DNA of 64,000 bases from Aphis gossypii (taxonomy: Eukaryota; Arthropoda; Insecta; Hemiptera; Aphididae), in assembly GCF_020184175.1 (NCBI RefSeq), contig NC_065530.1, positions 71,525,260 through 71,589,259 of the forward strand, read 5' to 3'. Below, piece after piece: positions 45,000-59,252 of the stretch. Both the position numbers and the translations under genes were made by a program. Under the pieces are notes generated by a model. It ran no database searches. It saw only the letters and a program-made list of their open reading frames with translations, and was not told where the DNA came from. Each line of letters starts with the position of its first letter. Position 1 is the first letter of the stretch.

Positions 45000-47900
45000 A
45001 CCAAAATCCAAGAATTATAAAACTCCGTATTAACGATAAAGTGCCTGTAAAAATAAAAATCGAAGAAAATTGAGACAAAATGTTTTTATCCCAACATGTA
45101 AAAAATTAAATATTCTCACTTTGAGTAAATTTTAAATAATTTATTATAGAATGTAGATAATAAGAACAAATCTAAGTGCGTATCGAAGAATATCATTTAA
45201 ATTATTTTATTCTGTTATCAATAACCATACCTCTACAAATTCAAAGTTTGATCTATTTATTTTGTTTTAGATTCTGAGCAAAAAATGAGTGTATTTATTT
45301 TACAATAATGTGTGTTTTTTCACGTCTACATATATACAACAAGTAGCTGAAAAATTCTTAGTATTCTTAAAATAACCAAAAATTAAAAGAAACAAATAAT
45401 AAAGAAAAAATGGAAATTTTTACTCAAAATAAGTCTTTAACAAATCGAAATTTTGATTTTTCTTATAACTTTAAAACGTATTACTGTAAATACTTGAAAT
45501 TTTCACTAAATGATTATATTAGCATCCTTTACACAAAGTGTAATACACATTATATAATTTTCAAAATATTTTTTTGTTTTGTTAATAATTGAGTCAAATT
45601 TAACAAATCTATTACAATAGCTTAATCTGTGATATTTTACACTCAACTCCTAGCTACCATATAGAAGAGTGAATACCTAATTTCGTTCTTTTTGTATGTT
45701 TACATTTGTAATTTTCAATATTTATTTATATATAATTTAATACTATTTCTTTTAACAACTATTGAAAATTGTATATTTACTGTGTGATTTTATGATCAAA
45801 TTCTAATTAATGATCTGTGAAGTATTCTGTTCGTTTATTTTTACAAAATAAATAAAAACATAATATAAACTTATATTAAACTATATTATAAATCAAAGGT
45901 TTGGTAATATAATAATGTAGTTGAACGTTCCGCGAATAAAATTTCTTTTGACGATTTTTCGCTTGATCGAGTCGTTGAACTAAGTACACCAAGTACACTT
46001 AAATTAAAAAATCTCACAAAGTAGAACATTAAACATATTATATGTCATAAAGTCTTCGTAGTCAATCGATCTTGTTATCTCATTGACGATGATTTTTATG
46101 CCTCATATTAACTCATTTCTCAAGGCCAGTATTTATAGTCCATATAATTATAGTCTGGTAACTTTTATCTGTAAAATGAAAGTGTCAAACGTGCTGGCAT
46201 CCCAAAGAAGCAAATAAATAAATAGTTAGAACTATGCCGGAAAGATTATTTTTTTACTACCTACTCATGAGAATTTTTTCCATTATTATTATCTACATAA
46301 TATGTTTGTAAATATTTCGAAATTTCCTTTCACGAACCACTCTTATCATAGCGCTATCTTTTTATATTCACGATAATTTGTTTAACCAACTACCCCTCCT
46401 CCATATGTGCATATCATGTAACTTAAATCAAACTTCTTTGTCGCACTAACTGAGATTCCTCCAATGGCAGTTTATAGTTTTTTGGTTAAAAATTAACAGA
46501 TACTATTTAACTTCGACACTCAAGTAAACTACTTTCATGATATTGTGTTTTTGGCTACAGACTGTAGTAAACTATGAAACAGCAAATCAAGAATGATAAC
46601 TTGGATACACAGTACTTCTTTAAAGATGACTCATAATATTTTGTCAAAATTAATACTGTTTTTTAGACCTGAGAAGAACCGAACGAATACGAAATGTTCA
46701 AGTATATTTAAAATGCAAATGATGATTTTCCCCTTAAAATGTGAAAAATCTGACTGGAAAAATGTAATTATATTTATAAGTATCTATTTCGAAAGTGTTT
46801 TTTTTTTTTTTTTATGTAATAAGATCACACAAACTTTATTTACGTATATGCTTTATTTTATAAGATAATATGTCAAATAAATTAAAAAATGCCTAAATCT
46901 TTTTTTTTAATTCAAATAAAACGAAGTTTATTAATAAAAGTTACCATAAGATTATTGTTTATTAATAAACCATATAATTATAAGTTTATTGAAGATCCAT
47001 AAGTGAGTAATAAGTGAATTCAATTTAAACTATCTTTGTATTGTTGAGATAGTCACGGGAGACTTCTTTTTCTGTTTACGTTTCAGATAAAACTATCGTT
47101 GAACTCAAATGACTAATAAATTACATTGATTATAGGTTTAAACTATTAGTCAAGTTGTTATTGATGCTTATGGAGTTAGAGTCAATATAATAAACTTACT
47201 CCAAATATTTTATTATAATATACAAATTTAAAATATAATTATAATTGCGTCTAAAAAAAATACGATTTTATAGTAGTTATATCTTTCATTATATTATATT
47301 AATTCAAATTTCTACAAATTTTATAAACGGTTATTGTAAATGTTAAAGTAAATAATAGTTTAATTGCTTAATACATAAAGATAAATATATCTTGACACAG
47401 TATTATGATTTTATACTTTTTATTTAAATATTATATATTTTTATTCAAAAATATTTATGTTAAAATTTAATAATAAGCAAGAGTTGTGGAATGTAAAAAA
47501 TATTATAAAATTAAAAAAACAACTATTCGCTATTGATTTTTATAAAATAATAAAAAGAATATAAAATTACCTTTAGAAAGCATAATGGTATTTAGTTAAA
47601 AATGTTCACTCTATATTTTATTTATACTGTTTAACGTTAATTTTTCAACAGATAGCTGCTTTGTATAAATTACTGCTAACTCTATGGACATAATGAAATC
47701 ATCAAATTTCTGCTATGGGTTCTAATCAGAAACATATTCGAGGATATTTCGATAGAACTACTTGCTTCATCGTATCATATAAAGTTTTAAAAATACTTAA
47801 CTATGAAATTTAATAAAATCGATGAAATATTGAAATTTAACACATTGAATACGACATTAATTTGAACTTTTTAATTATGAAATTATAATTTTGTTGCAAA

Positions 47901-50900
47901 TTTTAAAATACACGAGTTTGCTACAAAATTAAAATACAAAATACTTACGGAGGACCGTAGTTAATAATTATGCCTTTAAATTTAATATGTTAAATGTTAA
48001 CAAATAAGACGGTATGTTTAAAAATAAACATATATTTTATTATACAGAAAAATATATAAAACCACATAATATAACATTAACCAATTCAAAAGGTTCTCCC
48101 GATTACATGGTAAAGACAATATTATAGTCAAAATTTGGTAAATTATGTAAAGATTCTAATACAACGTGTATGTGAAAATCAGTCTAACAAATCCAATAAT
48201 TTATTAATTAATAAACATTAAATATAAAAAAAAAATTATTTTTAAAATAGTTAATGACTTTAATGAGAATATGTTTATCAATCAAACTATAAAAAGTAGA
48301 TTCCTGTAAATAAAAATAATTAAAGAAACTTCGATGTTAATATTGGTGATATAATTTAACCAATTATAATATCTAGAAAATTAAGTGAACTTTAAACTAT
48401 ATACGGAATTTAAAATTGTATTATTATATTTACTATAAGAACTATGTATACACTATACAAGCTTAGACTAGTTGATATACGTATCAGTTCTTATTATTAT
48501 TGTATTACAATTGAATCATGCTGAAATAAATAAATAAATAATAAAATATTTAAAACTATAATAGTTAAAAAGAGTATAAACTTTTAGTTTTCACCTTCCA
48601 AATTTCACCCCAATTCATAAGTTTAGCGATGGCTATGGTTCTAGCTCAAAAATATTTAACATTTTAAATTATATTATATACAATGATACAATGAAAGTAC
48701 ATTGTTAATTTAAATAATCATTTTTTGAGGTATAATTTAATACGAACCGTTTCGATATAATGCATCAAAATATTCAAATATTTTAAATTATAATACTATA
48801 TAATAGAACAACATTATTACTTCAGTAGAATTTAGAGTTATATTAAAAAACATTTTATAAGTAATTCATTCAAAACAGATACAGAAATACTGAGAGCACA
48901 AAATTCAAATTCGATTAATCATATAACCTCATGAAATGGCCTTGAGGAGATACCAAAAGAAAAAAAATCACTGACGTATGACTTGTAAAATACTCTCTAG
49001 AGATTTTCGAAAGAGTGCGTTAGCACACGCTTTTTCTTGTTATCTCGAAATATACACATTGCTACAATTTCATAAGAAACATTATTACGGTTTATGAATG
49101 ATTGTTTTACAACTTGCTAAAAAAAATTTATATGTATACATATAATATGTACGCTTGATACGTGATTTTCTTGACATATTTTCATCCGATTGAAAAATAT
49201 CGCCAGTTTTTTAAATAAATAATTTATGAAAATAAACCACATAATATTATGAGCAGTACAATGTAGTTCATGTTTTCATACTTAGCATTTTTATTTTCCG
49301 AGCCTATTTAATAATAAAACTTCATTAAATGTGACTTTTAAATTAATATTAATAAATTTATTATATATAACTTACAATAAGTGATAACGCGCCGTAGAGA
49401 AAAATAATACAGTAATATTAGAAAAACAAATAACAATTTTACAAGTGATCTAAACATAATCATAAGAAAAACAAGACAGAACAATAAATAATAAAAATAT
49501 TATTTAATTTCACAATAAATTGATAAATAATCACAAGTGTTTTTCAAATAATATAAAAGAAAAGAAAATTAGAACTTAAAATATTTTAACTTGTTTGACA
49601 GATTAAAAAAGACATTTTTCACGAAATTATCATTTAATTTAATTATATTTAATGAGCATTATGACTATTTTCATGGTTGTACATAAAACGTATTTGTAGA
49701 GCAGAGATTATGATGAGGTATATAAAAGGAACTTTTACTAAGAGCTTAGGACAATCAATTATTATTTAATAATTTATATCATAAGAAAATAATATCATTA
49801 TTAAGCCGTCTATCTACGAGTAATTAAAGGTTTAATTGTTTAGCTTATATATTACACATAGTAACAATATTTCCTAATTTTTAACTCATATTATTTTTAT
49901 ATATATATAACTAATTTACTTAAATTTAGTAATTATGAAATATGACAATTAATTATTAGATATTATTAGATTATTAGAATTTTTAACGTATTTTAAACTG
50001 AAAAAAATAAAAACTTTTATATGAAGTTAGAGTTCAATACAAGCATAATTATAGATTTTCATAAGAAGCGTAACAATTTTATTTTTCACCTAGCTATATT
50101 ATATATAACTCTATATATTTTCATAAAATATGAAATAATATACATAAATCATAAATATTTCCAAAAATAACTTAGTACGACTATAACAAGAACTATTCAA
50201 TTTAGAGAAATTTAATACTGGAAAAACTTAAGTTGTAAAACGAATGTTAGACTAAGTTTTAGTACCTATATTATACGAGATAAGATCGTTGCATTGAATA
50301 TACTTCCGTACACTTCTTTAATTATACATTTATAAAGTTGGATTTTACTCAAATATGAAAACAATTATCTTCAACTAATAAAATTATGTGAGAAAATTAA
50401 AACCAGCGTCATTCACGAGTACAATTTTATAATAATAATTATAAATAGTATATTTGATTATTACTATACCTATATTACGCTATTATAATAAATTTAAAAT
50501 ATAAATATTTATTTTATTATTCAAACTACTTTTAGAATATTTTTTAATCCAAAAATATTTAAAATTTTAGCTGGTATAGTTTAAATTAAAACAAATAAAC
50601 AGATTTTTCAAGCTATTAATACCTAAGCCCGTTATTTAGTACTTTTTTTTTATTTACCACAATTATTTAAAAAAGTACTGGACATTTCTTACTTTTTACC
50701 TCCCTAAATACGAACTAGATTTGTTACCAGAAACGAACTTTAAGTTCAAGATTGAAACATTAACTGTTCTAAAAACAGAGCAGATACAAAAAAAATCTTT
50801 AAACACACACACTCATACATTATTGTAAAACCAATAGATTCATATCTCTCTGTTCAAAATCTAAAACTAAATCCGTAATTAAAAATAAAAGTAATGATTT

Positions 50901-53900
50901 TATAAAATTTAATTAAAAACAAATATTAACTATCGTTATAAGTAAACATATAACATATATCATATTATCTACACAATATAATATTATGTACATAATAAAA
51001 TATGAATATTATTTTTAAATATAATAGTTATAATTAACTGTTGTTTTGGAACTTGTTTAGATAATTTAAGTTTTTTGCCACATTTGATATTTTATTAACA
51101 GTATTGGTTGTAACAAATTAATAAAAATATATTATTCAACTGTTTTATAATTTGTGAGAATAGAACATATAGAAACTGTAATTTGCACATTCAAACAAAC
51201 AAAAATAACACCGAGATCGACATTAAATATTATGTTGACAAAATGGAAACTTCAAACATGAATACTAATAAACGTACGTACACATTAAGAAGTAATAATT
51301 TATTAATACTATAGGAACATTAAAATTTAATCCAAAAATACACAGTATTATAAATATTATGGATGTTTATTAAAAATAATAGTAGTACCTCAAACTTTAA
51401 AATCTATTGTTGTCGGTTACCTAACGCGTTTAAAACATCATGCTGCATTAGTTATATATTATATTATTGAAAAATATATATATATTTAAATATTTATTAA
51501 ATGTAATTCCTAAAGCTTAAACAAATATGTACATAAAATTACATTAATAAGGTTAATTTGGTTCAATATAGTGACGATGGATTTTTAGTATCGCAATAAA
51601 TTATCCTTTGGAAATATAAACGGAATTTAAAATTACAATACTTGTAGTAAGTAGAAGTACCTAATTCTATTATTTTTCTTTTGAAATATTTATCAACCAA
51701 ATAGTTGCTTAATTTTTTCCACAGACTAATATTCTGTGTTTTTAAGCGTTTCTACTAGACGTAAACCATACGGTTTTTGTTTCGTCGATCGAATGATTCT
51801 TCTTGTAGCTTATTGACATAAGTTTTAATTATTTTTATACACTGATTCTAATCTCTTGCCTATATGTTTCATAGTTAATAATTAATAATCCAGGTTGAAA
51901 TTTCTTTAGTTAGACTATGATATAAGAATAAAATCTAATAATCTTAATACTTATATAAAATAAGATAGACACCTAACTTGTTAAATGATAATATTGTATG
52001 AAGCATAAATCTTTCAAAATGTATTGAAGTATCATAAAAATTCAAATAATATATATAATTGGTATTGAATATAGCAAATTTTACTTGGAGTAAAAACATT
52101 TATATAGATTATTCATTTTAATGTATAAACTATTACATTAATAAAATAACTTTATATCAGCGGTTTTTAAGTTAGTGAGACCAATACCTGATGTTGTAAT
52201 TTAAGGTATACACTTGGATAAGGGGGTTGACATTTTAAATCTCACCCTGAAGTTTGGTCAAAATCACCAAGATTTATACATGAGGTATAATACGATATAA
52301 ATGTGTATTATACAAATTATTTACTTTTTGTAAATACATAATAGAAGTAAAAAAAATTATCTATTTTTATACAGATAAAACTTTGTTTATTTTAGACAAA
52401 AAAATGAGTAGTTATATTATAATATTACAATCTTATCTAGATAAATATTTAATGAATTATCTGTTATCTTATCCAGATGATTATTTGTCATATTTTTCTA
52501 ACACTGCTATAATAAGTAGGTATTACCTAAATTTATTTTTTCTAATTATTTCATATCAAAATATTGTATTAGATATTATAAACAACCATTTTTTCTCATG
52601 ATACTCAGTTGACATCTTAAGATTTTATATTGTGCAACAATTATTTAAATAATAATATTTATATTTTTTCTAACAATCACAGCTTCCATGATGTTTAAAT
52701 GATAAGATCAAAAATGGGTATATTTAGTTACTTTAAAGTAGCGAGTTACTAATGATTCTTACTATTTAAAATTTTTAAATAATTTTTAGTTTATAACGTG
52801 ACACTAAATAATATGAAGGCTAAATAAAGACGTTTAATTATAATTTTATAAAAAAAAAAGTATTTTTTAAAAGAAATTTACTATAATATCAATTAGATAT
52901 TTCAATTTGTCTAAGTCATTATTTTATTTATACAAAAATCTAAATGGAAAGTGCAATTTGTTATCATAAATAGTTAGTTGACTTTTTATTAGTTATAAAA
53001 AATATAATGTACTAAAAAAGATGTTCAGATTTGTAAGTTTAAAAACATTTTGATAGATGACAAACATTTTATAAGTTATTTAGCACTGTATTTTATCAAA
53101 AAAGTGTTGGCAATTTGATTACTATCTTAACCACAATTTATAATATCCAAACATTACACTATGTTACGTTATACTTTATTTAAAGTGCAGTAAGTACAGG
53201 ATTTTCACAACTCATTTAATTTTCATCAATATTTAAGTAGGTATTTGTTTTTATTTATTTATAAAAAAAATTGTACTAGTGTCGTCTAAGTTTTTCTTTT
53301 GAAAATATTATTTATCCCCAAACCACATGTTAAAAATACTTTTTAATAACACATTTTTATTTTCAATTATGTACTTATATTGTTAAGTTTTAATTCTTAA
53401 ATAAATACTTATTCTCATTTTAAACATAAATTTAATAAAAAATATTATTTTTTTTTTTCAGTTTTAAGAAGAGAATTAATTAAATTACTTAAATTAATCT
53501 TTACCAAAATATAGAATTCTTCATTTGTTACTCTAAGTTTATTCTGTTTGAGTTCAAAGATAAAAATATATTCATCTTAACTTTATTTTAAAATATTTAC
53601 AAAAACTAATTAAATCATAATAATTTAGTTTTCAACAGTCAAATATCACCAAAAATGTTATGTAAAATTCCACACATAATAATTGCCAAAATAATGCATT
53701 ATTTAATATTATAGATGTATTTGAGCATTTAAAACAACACTAAAATAATAAACTATATGTTACTGTCATAAATACATGATGGATATGAGAATTACCTCTA
53801 ACCGTATATATACAACAAAATTCTAAAGTTAATGAATTAAAATTTCAATTGTATTCATAGAAAAAAAAAATGAATTAAATTATAACAATACGATACAAAA

Positions 53901-54240
53901 CATTTACTAAATCATGATTTCTAATAAATCAACAATGTTAAAACCACGATGACTTGAAATCATATTATATTGTAAGTACTAAAAATTACTTTGAAAACGA
54001 CTATATTTTTACATAACAATAAAATCGTGTTTTATTACTGTGTGACGATAATTAGTTTTCAATAATTTTTTCTACTTAATTAATAGTTAAAAAAATGAGT
54101 AATAATATTATTATACCGGTTCTTAAATGTTTTTTTATTGAGTATCAAAACATTTTTTTTTCTTTCATCGTTATTATCCAAAAAAACTTAGATGCACACA
54201 ACATATGACGTATACATATTATTCAAACATGAATCATATA
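45000..54240. other. Long AT-rich non-genic stretch
   Basis: Over nine kilobases I find no coding run of convincing composition, no RNA gene and no CpG patch. Open runs at 45410-45592, 46593-46868 and 52383-52601 are rich in I, K, N, Y, F and S and read as composition effects. A poly(T) run lies at about 46798-46814. This is what a long intron or gene desert looks like. A possible hAT fragment at 52158 is listed separately. Confidence 0.5.
52158..52270. mobile_element. Possible left end of a hAT-type element
   Basis: CAGCGGTTTTTAAGTTAGTG resembles the CAGNGGTTCTTAAAC-type start of many hAT elements. The following 100 bases are less AT-rich than the flanks. I find no matching right end or target duplication, so it is a fragment at best. 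Confidence 0.25.
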
Positions 54241-54481
54241 AAATAGTACATCGCACTTCTTTATGAATATAATAATATGTCACAATAACACGTCGTGGGG
54301 TCGTTACCGTTTATGGAAATTATATCTGGCGCTTCATTGTACAATAACAACATTATTATTTTATTTAAATACGATTGAGACGACTTACCGGAAAACGCGC
54401 GCGAGTCTCCGGGCTGGTTGGTCGACGTTGGTGTTTGTTTATTACAATGTAATAATAATACAAAATATTGTCAACTTTATT

Positions 54482-54500
54482 GTTATTATTATTATTATTA
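54482..54500. repeat. (TTA)n microsatellite
   Basis: Six TTA/ATT units inside the CpG island. Translated on the minus strand it gives an Asn run. Confidence 0.8.
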
Positions 54501-54853
54501 CGGCGGCGGATACGCGTGTGACAGTGAACCGGCGACGACGTGACAACGTGTTGTGAGACGGCGGCGGCGGTGTGTTTGGCCCGGAGCCGAATTAAAGAAT
54601 GCGGAGCGCGTGCATCGGGTCCGCGGCGGCTTGTCGTCGAGCAGCCGCCGTTTCCTGGCCGCCCATTTCCACCCCGCCCGCCCATCGACGATCGCGAATC
54701 ACGTTCGGTCTCAGCCGACGCCGCCGCGCGGGTTAATAATGTTCTTCTTATTCGGCGGTACCTAAACCGGCGTGGCGGTAGTGGTCCTCCTGTTGCTCCG
54801 GTCGCCGCCGCTACAGAAATCGCGGAAAAAATCACTCTTCTGTCTTCGTCCCG

Positions 54854-54876
54854 AACACACATACACACACACACAA
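54854..54876. repeat. (AC)n microsatellite
   Basis: About ten AC units with one interruption, at the right edge of the CpG island. Confidence 0.8.
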
Positions 54877-54959
54877 ACGCGGTCGCTCGACTATATTGCC
54901 GCCAAAAAAAAAATATTTTAAAAATTAATTTACCGTTCGTTAATATCGGGATGTAGTAT

Positions 54960-56590
54960 AGCCGCCGACCGTAATAACAGTAGCCATATGGTACCTATAC
55001 GACGTATAGTGGTGCAAAGACATTTTAAAGTTTAATACGAAAATTGAAAAATATCCGATTTTCTTACAAAGCAACAGCAGATTATGACGAGTCGTGAGGT
55101 TTACTACCGTATTATAAATTGATATGTTGTGGTTGTGCGATGCAGTTCAACAAATTTGACTCATTATATTATGTTTTAGCTAATCCCATTTGTAAAAGGT
55201 AGAATGATCGTTCTAGCAAAATGTTTATTTATGTCATGGTTTTATAGTTGATTGGTCATCATTCTCTGAAAAATCAGATGTAAAATTAATTTTAATCTGT
55301 TAACTGGTCCACTCAAACATTTATATTTTCGTTTATATACTAATTATTAGCACAGCTTTAAGTCACAACCGATATCTGATCCAAATTACACAAAATGATG
55401 TTGATAAAGCAATAGAAAAATCGACCGATCCACAAAACCATTAAATTCTATATTATATAGACGTGAGTATCAATTATTCACGACATCAATGTGAGCAGTT
55501 TCCATTGCAATGTCGTAGTGTGTTTATTCACATACGTTAGCCGGCGCGTCGGGTATGCAATTTCATTACATAAGTGTGTAGGGGTTTTCCAAAAGTATGT
55601 TGAAATGCTGTCATCGGTAAACACATTTAATATGGAGATATTTTCTTACAATGACAATAACAGGTTATGTGCCAATCACCCATGTGAACACTTTCTTTAA
55701 GCTACCTATTTTAGTAAATAAAGAAAGATGAAAAATTTGTAAATACCTGAATTAGTGCAACAACGAAATGTCTATTTTAGTAACACTTACCCACCACAGT
55801 TATAAGTTTTCATAATGAATTTGTTCAGTCACAGTCATAAACACAGTATTTATAAAATAAATCTAATTCCTATTTTATTGAATTCATTTACTGACAATAA
55901 CCATTTAAGACATTTTATTCATTACGAATGATTATTATTGTAATTTATTTTTGTATTCAGAGTTGGAGAAAGAAAAACAAATTAAAAACCAATATATGTT
56001 CATTTTAAGGATAATTATTTATGAAAATATAATTTTTATTATTTACGTTTTTTATAAGAGATTAAAAAAAAATGTTGATAGATTCTTATGAAAAAAAAAT
56101 TCATAACAATATAAAATTCTAAAACATAAAATGCCACTTTTCGTACAGTATGATTTGAGTAATTGCATAGCGGTATTTTCGAGATTTATTTCAAAAATAC
56201 TAGTAAAATGGATAATTTTATAAACTTACCATCAATTTATTTGTATAAGACCCACGCTTAGTTGGATTTAATTAACTACCACAATCATTTCCATAAATTC
56301 AATGTCAGTAGTGTGTAATTATTATAAATACATTTTTTTTATTAACTAGAAAGTAACGACAATTACTAAGAATGTGTAAAGTTTGAGGTTTTCAGCTTTT
56401 AGATGTAGATTTAACAACACTGATCTTTTACGTGTATTATGTTATTATTATTAAATATAATATCATGTAATAACTTTAAATGATTAAATATAACTTTTGA
56501 TTATAACAATTTAAATGCATCTAATTATTTACATTCGTTTGAGTAAATGATTAAGTGTAAGATGACAGTTTTTGGGATAAAATATCTGTT
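54960..56590. other. AT-rich non-genic sequence
   Basis: No supported gene. A 69-codon open run at 55491-55700 lacks splice or start support. Confidence 0.45.
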
Positions 56591-56596
56591 ATATAT

Positions 56597-56619
56597 AATA
56601 ATAATAATAATAATAATAA
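56597..56619. repeat. (AAT)n microsatellite
   Basis: About seven AAT units. Confidence 0.85.
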
Positions 56620-56841
56620 AAATAAACAAAAACGAAAACTAAAACAAACTAAGAGTGAATGTTAAATGTACATACCTTTGTTTATATACCACAATGTTTT
56701 AACTATAAAAATTATACCTGTAAGGCACAGGAGCATAATAATACGCGCACCAGATTGCCCACCATCTTTGCGCACCTACTACACCAACTGCTCTGTGTAA
56801 ATGCATATGTAATAATATATTTGTGTAAATTGCTCAATCAG

Positions 56842-56889
56842 TAGTGGTCGGAAATGCCAGGCAAATACCGATGAATTATGGTTTACAAA
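56842..56889 (+). CDS. Candidate 48-nt coding mini-exon
   Basis: A good acceptor (GTGTAAATTGCTCAATCAG) and a strong donor (ACAAA then GTGAGTGC) bound the segment. In phase 2 to 2 it reads SGRKCQANTDELWFT. In phase 1 to 1 it reads VVGNARQIPMNYGLQ. Length and phase 2-2 pattern match the minus-strand exon at 21870-21917, but this is the other strand. Product unknown. Confidence 0.25.
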
Positions 56890-57739
56890 GTGAGTGCATA
56901 TGTGTATATAATATGTATGGTTGTGTGTACAAGGTGACTCAATTAATAAGTGGTAACTCAAATGAATTACATTAATTATCTATGTATATTGTGGCTAGTA
57001 ACACATATTTTAAAAAAATAGCTACAATAGCAACAACACAAATACATAAAAAATTATTCTGTTGGTCCAACAACTAAAAATATATAGTCAAATTAAATAC
57101 CTATTAAATGGTAATTCATATAATTTTAGTTGTATTGATTATTTGTACTTACCATCGTATCAAAAAAGTTTCTAATATCCACTAATTAAAAATAAATATT
57201 AAAAATCTTTTTATCATTTTTAAAATAAATCTTTATTTACTTTGATTAGTAATTAGTGTTGTATAAGTTTTTAAAAATCTAAGCTTTAGTTCACCTTATT
57301 TTATTTAAGCTAGATTTTTTATAAATTTGTTTAATTATGTTGTTGAGATTATTAGTCTATTATTATATGATTATATATTTGTCTGTAAGATAATTATCGT
57401 TCCATATGAAATTTTCACATCTAATTTATATTTAATAAGCTATAAAATTAACAATTATAATAAATTATAGTATCTAAATTCATTTATATATTCGTATAAT
57501 ACTATTTAATAACATATTAATATTATTATTTGCTTGTTTTTATTACGACAAACAAAATATTATATTGACATGTAAATGTGATGCAATTAATGAATGTATG
57601 CAGTTTGTTGGCTAAATCAAAATGATACAAAATCCTTTAAAAAATACTATTAATATTTTTTTCATACAATAAAAATATTATGAATTTTAGTTTTCTAATA
57701 ATATTTTTTGAATTATGTGAATTTGGAAGACAATATTCA

Positions 57740-58090
57740 ACAAATATACTCGATCTTTCCTTAAACGCCCATAAGTGTATAGTTGTTGAATAAACCCGTA
57801 AATCTCAGGCTACCCGCCCCTCGCCCAATGTCTTAATAATTGCCAGACCTACGAGCACACCAAAAGTTTCTGCAGGCATTCTCTAAGCGCAGTTATGTGA
57901 AATACGAGGATAGAAACCTAACCTTTAGAATCGCCCACCTAATGTGCTTTTTGCTTCGACGCCCATTCATTACATTACTAAAGCCTGTCCAATTTACACA
58001 GGCAAGTGGTTAAGAAAACGACAATTCATACCCGAAAACCATCAAAACTACCAAATCAATCGTTTAATTCAAAACTTCCTATCGCCAGCT
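57740..58090. other. GC-elevated patch of unknown origin, possibly a decayed mobile element
   Basis: About 340 bases are clearly less AT-rich than both flanks, with repeated GGGCG/CGCCC words on either side (ACGCCCATAAG, CGCCCACCTAATG, GACGCCCATTC). Short frames are open on both strands (plus: ATRPSPNVLIIARPTSTPK; minus: MNGRRSKKHIRWAILKV and DIGRGAGSLRFTG) but broken by stops. The mosaic suggests a broken coding sequence. I could not identify the family. Confidence 0.35.
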
Positions 58091-58650
58091 TATACCTACT
58101 ATGTATGAATCTATAAAAAAAATACGTATAATTTAAACTTAAAAACGATTAACCAAATATATTCTAATATGTTTATCATATTTTATATTCATTGAAATGT
58201 TATTATTATAAATGATTGACATTCAGTTGGGTCAAAAATTTAACTTTAAGAAATACGTATATTACAATATCAAGTATGATTATTGTTTTGTTTTTTTTAT
58301 TTAGTATGTTAATAATTAAAGCAGAGAACATTTTTTTATGATGTCAATACCATTAACAGATAATCAAATAATAATAAAAAAAAAAAACATTTTGAGTCAA
58401 TTTTTACTATTTTTATATTTTGTTATAATGCAACCACGATAAATGAGAACCATATTGCATGTCTAAAGTTATAGAAAAGTAAAATCCAACATATTTAAAT
58501 TTAAAATAAATAAATATTATAACTAAATTATCTATTTTTTAGCATCAATAGTATTATAATTTATACATAATTTAAGGTAAATTGCATATTCTCTTTTAGA
58601 CATCATTATAGTACTATCATATTCAAAGTAGTTTTAATATAAGTAAAAAC

Positions 58651-58696
58651 ACGAGACTCTTAATCTCAGGGTCAAGAGTTCGAACCACACGTCGTC
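58651..58696 (+). pseudogene. 3' part of a tRNA-Lys(CUU) pseudogene or SINE head
   Basis: The segment reads CGAGACTCTTAATCTCAGGG, then a T-arm with GAGTTCGAACC. It matches the anticodon arm of tRNA-Lys (loop CTCTTAA, anticodon CTT, stem GAGA/TCTC), the GGGTC variable loop and the TTCGAA T-loop. The T stem is only partly paired (AAGAG against CACAC), the acceptor end has diverged, and the D-arm half upstream is absent. It is therefore not a working gene. A tRNA-derived retroposon fragment is possible. Confidence 0.65.
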
Positions 58697-59252
58697 ATAA
58701 ACGCTAATTATTATCAACGGTTTCCATAAAACGAAACAAACGCAATTAAAGTAGAATAATTTATTACTGTTTTGCTCTTCAATGACCGCAATATATTATT
58801 ATTGCTAAAGAATCACTATTGTCTCTTCTATTATATTATTTGCATACTCAATAGTAGGATTGGCTTGTAAAGTATACATACAATAGTCAAATCTATTCTA
58901 ATATTTTATTTTAAATCAATTTAATATTGATATAATAATCTACCTTATAGACAAATCATGTTATAATTCACCGTCATACATAAATAAATGTAATTTTTCC
59001 ATTCATACTCCGCTACTGCTGTAATCCTCAATACTACATCGAGAGTTACTCAAGTGATTTTACACAGTATTTTTTTTTTTTTTAATATAATAAACATTGA
59101 ATAAATGTATGTATACATTACTATATTGTTTTAGATTAATATGTTAGTTTAAAGAGTAGCCAATTTTTAATGCCTATAAAATATGACATAAAAAAACTTT
59201 AATTACATCAATCAAACAAGCCGATTTACAATACTAGCTATTCCCTGTAATG

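Larger units (their letters stand above)
54380..54900 (-). promoter_or_regulatory. CpG-dense island, likely minus-strand first exon (mostly 5' UTR)
   Basis: A CpG-dense core (about 54500-54830, with GCGGCGGCGG, CCGCGGCGG and GCCGCCGCGCGGG) ends on the left at a strong minus-strand donor (TTTTCCG then GTAAGTCG; last exon base 54389). This layout is that of a first exon transcribed leftward. Long frames are open on both strands (minus 54365-54874, plus 54540-54956), but they read low-complexity A/R/G/P-rich sequence with an Asn run from the AAT repeat, with no domain. I take them as composition effects. No ATG lies close to the donor, which fits a 5' UTR exon. Confidence 0.48.

Noticed and set aside
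54365..54956. Minus-strand frame of 169 codons and plus-strand frame of 138 codons
   Set aside because: Low-complexity R/A/G/P-rich readings plus an Asn run from the AAT microsatellite. The minus-strand donor suggests a 5' UTR exon instead.
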